A stretch of 64,000 nucleotides of DNA from Parvimonas micra (lineage in GTDB: Bacteria > Bacillota > Clostridia > Tissierellales > Peptoniphilaceae). Below the pieces are notes generated by a model. That model saw nothing but the letters and a program-made list of their open reading frames with translations. It was not told where the DNA came from and did no database searches. The stretch is taken from the NCBI RefSeq assembly GCF_021300775.1, contig NZ_JAJTJP010000001.1, forward strand, positions 372,001 to 436,000. Direction: 5' to 3'. The translations under genes and the position numbers were made by a program. This document shows, piece after piece, positions 61,014 through 64,000 of this stretch (position 1 is its first letter; each line of letters begins with the position of its first letter).

Positions 61014-62399
61014 ATGTTTCTATTAAAAGATATTTTTATAAACGAAGAAAATTTTATTGATACAGAAGTAGAAGTTGCAGGTTGGATAAAAAATAGTCGT
61101 TTTAACAATAATATAGGTTTTATTGAACTAAATGATGGTACTACATTTAAAAGTATACAAATTGTAGTAGAGTCAAAATTAGATAATTTTCAAGCTGTTT
61201 CAAAGTTATTATTACCATCTGCTATAATTGTTAAAGGTAAAGTAGTTAAAAGTTTAGGTGGTAAGCAAAATATTGAAATTAATGCCTCAGAAATTATTAT
61301 TGAAGGGGAGTCTACAGATAAATATCCACTTCAAAAGAAAAGGCATACATTTGAATTTTTAAGAACAATTCAACATTTAAGACCTAGAACAAATACATTT
61401 AATGCAGTTTATAGAGTAAGATCAATTTTAAGTTATGCTATTCATAAATTCTTCTTTGAAAAAGGTTTTGTATATACTCACACACCAATTATTACTTCAA
61501 GTGATGCTGAAGGAGCTGGAGAAATGTTTAGGGTAACAAGTTTAGATATTAATAATTTACCTAGAACTAAAAGTGGAGAAGTAGATTTTACACAAGATTT
61601 TTTCTCAAAATCAACTAATTTAACTGTAAGTGGACAATTAGAGGGTGAAGCTTTTGCTATGGCATTTAGAAATATATATACTTTTGGTCCAACATTTAGA
61701 GCAGAAAATTCTAATACAACAAGACATGCAGCCGAGTTTTGGATGATTGAACCAGAAATAGCATTTGCAGATTTAACAGATGTAATTAATTTATCGGAAG
61801 AAATGGTAAAATATATAATAAAATTTGTTTTAGAAAATGCTGCTGATGAAATGAAATTCTTTAATGATTTTATAGATAATGAATTGATTGAAAGATTAAA
61901 TTCAGTCGTAAACTCAAAATTTAAAGTTATGACTTATACTGAAGCGATTAACATATTACAATCTTCAAAAGAAAATTTCAAATATCCTGTTGAATGGGGA
62001 GTAGATTTGAAAACAGAACATGAAAGATATATTTGTGAAAAAGTTGTAAAAGGGCCTGTTTTTTTAACTGATTATCCTAAAGAAATTAAAGCTTTTTATA
62101 TGAGACTTAATGATGATAATAAGACTGTTGCAGCAACAGACATGTTAGTTCCAGGTATAGGCGAACTAATTGGTGGAAGCCAAAGAGAAGAAAGATTGGA
62201 AGTATTAGAACAAAAAATGATAGATTCAAATATGAGTATTGAAGATTATTCTTGGTATTTAGATTTAAGAAGATTCGGCGGTACTAAGCATGGTGGTTAT
62301 GGATTAGGATTTGAAAGAATGCTTATGTATTTAACAGGAATGCAAAATATTAGAGATGTATTACCTTTCCCAAGAACTGTTGGGTTATGTGAGTTTTAA
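61014..62399 (+). CDS. asnS: Asparaginyl-tRNA synthetase
   Basis: Class II synthetase charging tRNA-Asn. At 461 residues it has an N-terminal OB-fold anticodon domain (residues 1-~115), motif 2 ([25 protein letters not shown]) near 220 and motif 3 ([14 protein letters not shown]) near the end, followed by the AsnS-type C-terminus [11 protein letters not shown]. The start ATG 61014 has TTGGAGGA (60998-61005) upstream; an in-frame start 45 nt earlier lies inside rarA without a site. Confidence 0.96.
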   Translation: MFLLKDIFINEENFIDTEVEVAGWIKNSRFNNNIGFIELNDGTTFKSIQIVVESKLDNFQAVSKLLLPSAIIVKGKVVKSLGGKQNIEINASEIIIEGESTDKYPLQKKRHTFEFLRTIQHLRPRTNTFNAVYRVRSILSYAIHKFFFEKGFVYTHTPIITSSDAEGAGEMFRVTSLDINNLPRTKSGEVDFTQDFFSKSTNLTVSGQLEGEAFAMAFRNIYTFGPTFRAENSNTTRHAAEFWMIEPEIAFADLTDVINLSEEMVKYIIKFVLENAADEMKFFNDFIDNELIERLNSVVNSKFKVMTYTEAINILQSSKENFKYPVEWGVDLKTEHERYICEKVVKGPVFLTDYPKEIKAFYMRLNDDNKTVAATDMLVPGIGELIGGSQREERLEVLEQKMIDSNMSIEDYSWYLDLRRFGGTKHGGYGLGFERMLMYLTGMQNIRDVLPFPRTVGLCEF

Positions 62400-62414
62400 A
62401 TTACCAAATTATTT

Positions 62415-62443
62415 AATGAGATGTATTTTACATCTCATTTTTT
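62415..62443 (+). terminator. Terminator after asnS
   Basis: An 11-bp stem AATGAGATGTA/TACATCTCATT with a TTT loop and a T run. Confidence 0.85.
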
Positions 62444-62507
62444 ATATATTAAATTATTTTAATATATTTAGTTTATTCCTATAATATTAGATTTTTTTGT
62501 AATAATA

Positions 62508-62516
62508 TGATATAAT
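62508..62516 (+). promoter_or_regulatory. Extended -10 promoter of comEA-selD
   Basis: TGA plus TATAAT (62511-62516), 47 nt before the comEA ATG; no clear -35. Confidence 0.5.
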
Positions 62517-62563
62517 TAAACTGTATCTTTATTTCGTAAATGCAATAATTGAGGTGTATTATT

Positions 62564-63169
62564 ATGAAGAATAAAAAAGACATAATTTTGATTGTTAGTT
62601 TGTTTTTGGGATTATCAGTACTTGGATTTGGTTATAAATTTTTTGCTTCAAAAAATTATAATAAAGAAGATATACAATCAACTAAATTTGAGAATAAAAC
62701 TAAAAATGATGATGAGCCTAGTGATAAAAGTAATACGAGTTCAGAAATTTTTATACATATTGATGGAGAAGTGAATAATCCAGGATTATATAAAATGTTT
62801 AACGGGGATAGAATTGATGATGCAATTCGTGCAGCTGGTGGATTAACTGTCGATGCAGATAAATCAAAAATTAATTTAGCTATTAAATTAACAGATGAAA
62901 TGAAAATACATATCTATAAAAAAGGTGAATCACATTCTGAATCTATTAATAGTTTAAATAATTCTAATTCTAATAATAAGTTAGTAAATATTAATACAGC
63001 AAGTAAAGAAGAACTTTGCAAATTACCAGGAATAGGCGAAAATAAGGCAAAACTTATAATTGAATATAGGGAAAAACATAAATTTACAAAAATTGAAGAT
63101 ATTACAAAAGTTTCTGGAATAGGAAAAAAAACTTTTGAAAAAATAAAAAATGACATTACAGTAGAATAG
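62564..63169 (+). CDS. comEA: ComEA family DNA-binding protein
   Basis: A 201-residue membrane-anchored protein. One N-terminal transmembrane segment (about residues 7-26) is followed by an Asn/Asp/Ser-rich linker. An SLBB domain (IHIDGEVNNPGLYKM, about 67-125) and two helix-hairpin-helix repeats (NINTASKEELCKLPGIGENKA and VSGIGKKTFEKI) come next. In transformable bacteria ComEA binds incoming DNA outside the membrane. ComEC is not visible here. GAGGTG precedes ATG 62564. selD begins 8 nt after the stop, so the two genes are probably co-transcribed. Confidence 0.9.
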   Translation: MKNKKDIILIVSLFLGLSVLGFGYKFFASKNYNKEDIQSTKFENKTKNDDEPSDKSNTSSEIFIHIDGEVNNPGLYKMFNGDRIDDAIRAAGGLTVDADKSKINLAIKLTDEMKIHIYKKGESHSESINSLNNSNSNNKLVNINTASKEELCKLPGIGENKAKLIIEYREKHKFTKIEDITKVSGIGKKTFEKIKNDITVE

Positions 63170-63177
63170 GAGATTAT

Positions 63178-64000
63178 ATGAAAAATATTGATTTAAAAGA
63201 TATAAAATTAACATCATATGCAAAAACGTCTGGATGAGCTGCTAAAGTAGGTCCAGATATTCTGGACGAGGTTTTATCTGGTTTAGATAATAGAACTTCT
63301 AGAAGTGAAGATTTACTAGTTGGAATTGAAACTTCTGATGATGCTGCAGTATATAGAATCAATGATGAACTAGCTTTAATTGAAACGTTAGACTTTTTTA
63401 CTCCAATAGTAGATGATCCTTTTACCTTTGGAAAAATAGCTGCTACTAATTCTCTATCAGATGTTTATGCTATGGGAGGAGAACCAACTATGGCTATGAA
63501 TATAGTATGTTTTCCAAATTGTTTACCGCCAAAAGTATTAACTGAAATACTTAGAGGTGGACTAGAAAAAATGAAAGAAGCAGAATGTTTACTTATAGGT
63601 GGACATACTGTGCAAGATGATGAACCAAAATATGGATTAAGTGTTTCCGGTTTTGTTCATCCTAAAAAGGTTTGGAAAAATTCATCTGCTAGAGTAGGTG
63701 ATGTTCTAATTATAACTAAACCTATTGGACTTGGTGTTATAAATACAGCTATAAAGGGTGGAATAGCAACAAGCGAAGAAATAGCAGATGCAACTCATAC
63801 AATGGAAACACTAAATAAATATGCAAAAAGAGCAGTAGAAAATAATACAATAAATTCATGTACAGATATAACAGGATTTGGTTTAATGGGACACTGTTAC
63901 GAAATGGCAAAGGGATCAAATACTACATTTGAACTAGATAGTTCTAATATGCCTATTTTAAATGGCGCCTTAGATTATGCAAATATGGGATTAATTCCTA
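63178..64000 (+). CDS. selD: Selenophosphate synthase SelD, selenocysteine at codon 20, cut by window end
   Basis: Makes selenophosphate from selenide and ATP, the selenium donor for Sec-tRNA and thus for GrdA/GrdB. ATG 63178 follows AGGAGAT. The frame has an in-frame TGA at 63235-63237, giving T-S-G-U-A-A-K-V-G-P, the active-site motif (Sec in place of the Cys found in many SelDs). It then stays open to the end of the window (about 274 codons; a whole SelD has ~345). [40 protein letters not shown] and [15 protein letters not shown] are diagnostic. A hairpin follows the UGA. The gene is truncated by the window. Confidence 0.93.
63251..63267 (+). promoter_or_regulatory. SECIS-like hairpin of selD
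   Basis: GTCCAG (63251-63256) and CTGGAC (63262-63267) form a perfect 6-bp stem with an ATATT loop, 13 nt after the UGA. The spacing is nearly the same as for grdB; the loop lacks the G-G-U of that hairpin. Confidence 0.6.

Noticed and set aside
1-64000. Numerous minus-strand ORFs of 60-150 codons
   Set aside because: All lie opposite well-supported + strand genes, are rich in Ser/Phe/Ile/Leu as expected for the complement of AT-rich coding DNA, and lack binding sites and neighbours of their own.
1-64000. CRISPR arrays, insertion sequences, prophage, tRNA or rRNA genes
   Set aside because: No regularly spaced repeats, transposase or integrase frames, cloverleaf or rRNA sequences were recognised anywhere in the window.

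Overview
The window is low-GC, AT-rich Firmicute DNA. Every gene I support lies on the + strand, with strong Shine-Dalgarno sites and short intergenic gaps. Glycine reductase genes, two in-frame UGA (selenocysteine) codons, a T-box in front of valS, and a smc-ftsY-ffh-rpsP-trmD-rplS cluster point to an anaerobic, amino-acid-fermenting member of the Tissierellia/Peptoniphilaceae. Parvimonas is my best guess. That is inferred from gene content and base composition, not from any search.

Layout. 1-4.8 kb: the end of a glycine reductase operon (grdB with Sec, grdC, grdD), then a 2-Cys peroxiredoxin. 4.9-11 kb: T-box-valS, hpt, a methyltransferase, a DUF819 membrane protein and an OsmC protein. 11-15.5 kb: a surface protein of unknown function, then a three-gene module: a DUF1858/substrate-binding-like protein broken by an in-frame TAA, a P-loop NTPase with Cys pairs, and an ABC ATPase with no permease. 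15.6-25.7 kb: a U32 protein, a NusG-domain-II/Gx-transporter pair like EetA/EetB, radC, mreBCD and a very long PBP2. 25.8-29 kb: a BMP lipoprotein, guaA and a GNAT enzyme. 29-32.6 kb: a two-component system and a secreted beta-helix-type protein interrupted by TAA at codon 31, with OmpR-type direct repeats in its promoter. 33-37.6 kb: a Mg2+ P-type ATPase, a decayed CPBP-family protease and an M29 aminopeptidase. 37.7-40.5 kb: a pseudopilin operon. 40.5-45 kb: dut, ftsK, pgsA and recA. 45-48 kb: a DUF1015 protein with a nucleotidyltransferase-aminotransferase fusion. 48-60 kb: plsX, acpP, rnc, an Elp3-like radical SAM protein, smc and ftsY, then ylxM, ffh, rpsP, khpA, rimM, trmD and rplS. 60-64 kb: rarA, asnS, comEA and the start of selD, which itself carries a UGA codon.

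How the genes work together. GrdB needs selenocysteine. SelD makes the selenophosphate for it and is itself a selenoprotein, so the two ends of the window are functionally linked. Glycine reductase yields acetyl phosphate through GrdC and GrdD, and the neighbouring peroxiredoxin probably draws on the same thioredoxin pool. The SRP, ribosome-maturation and lipid/cell-envelope genes form ordinary Firmicute housekeeping blocks.

The least explained parts are the permease-less ABC/GTPase/binding-protein module (12.6-15.5 kb), the DUF1015 plus PntC-like fusion (45.2-48.0 kb) and the EetAB-like pair (18.3-19.1 kb). Three loci are visibly decaying (12.6, 31.1 and 35.8 kb).
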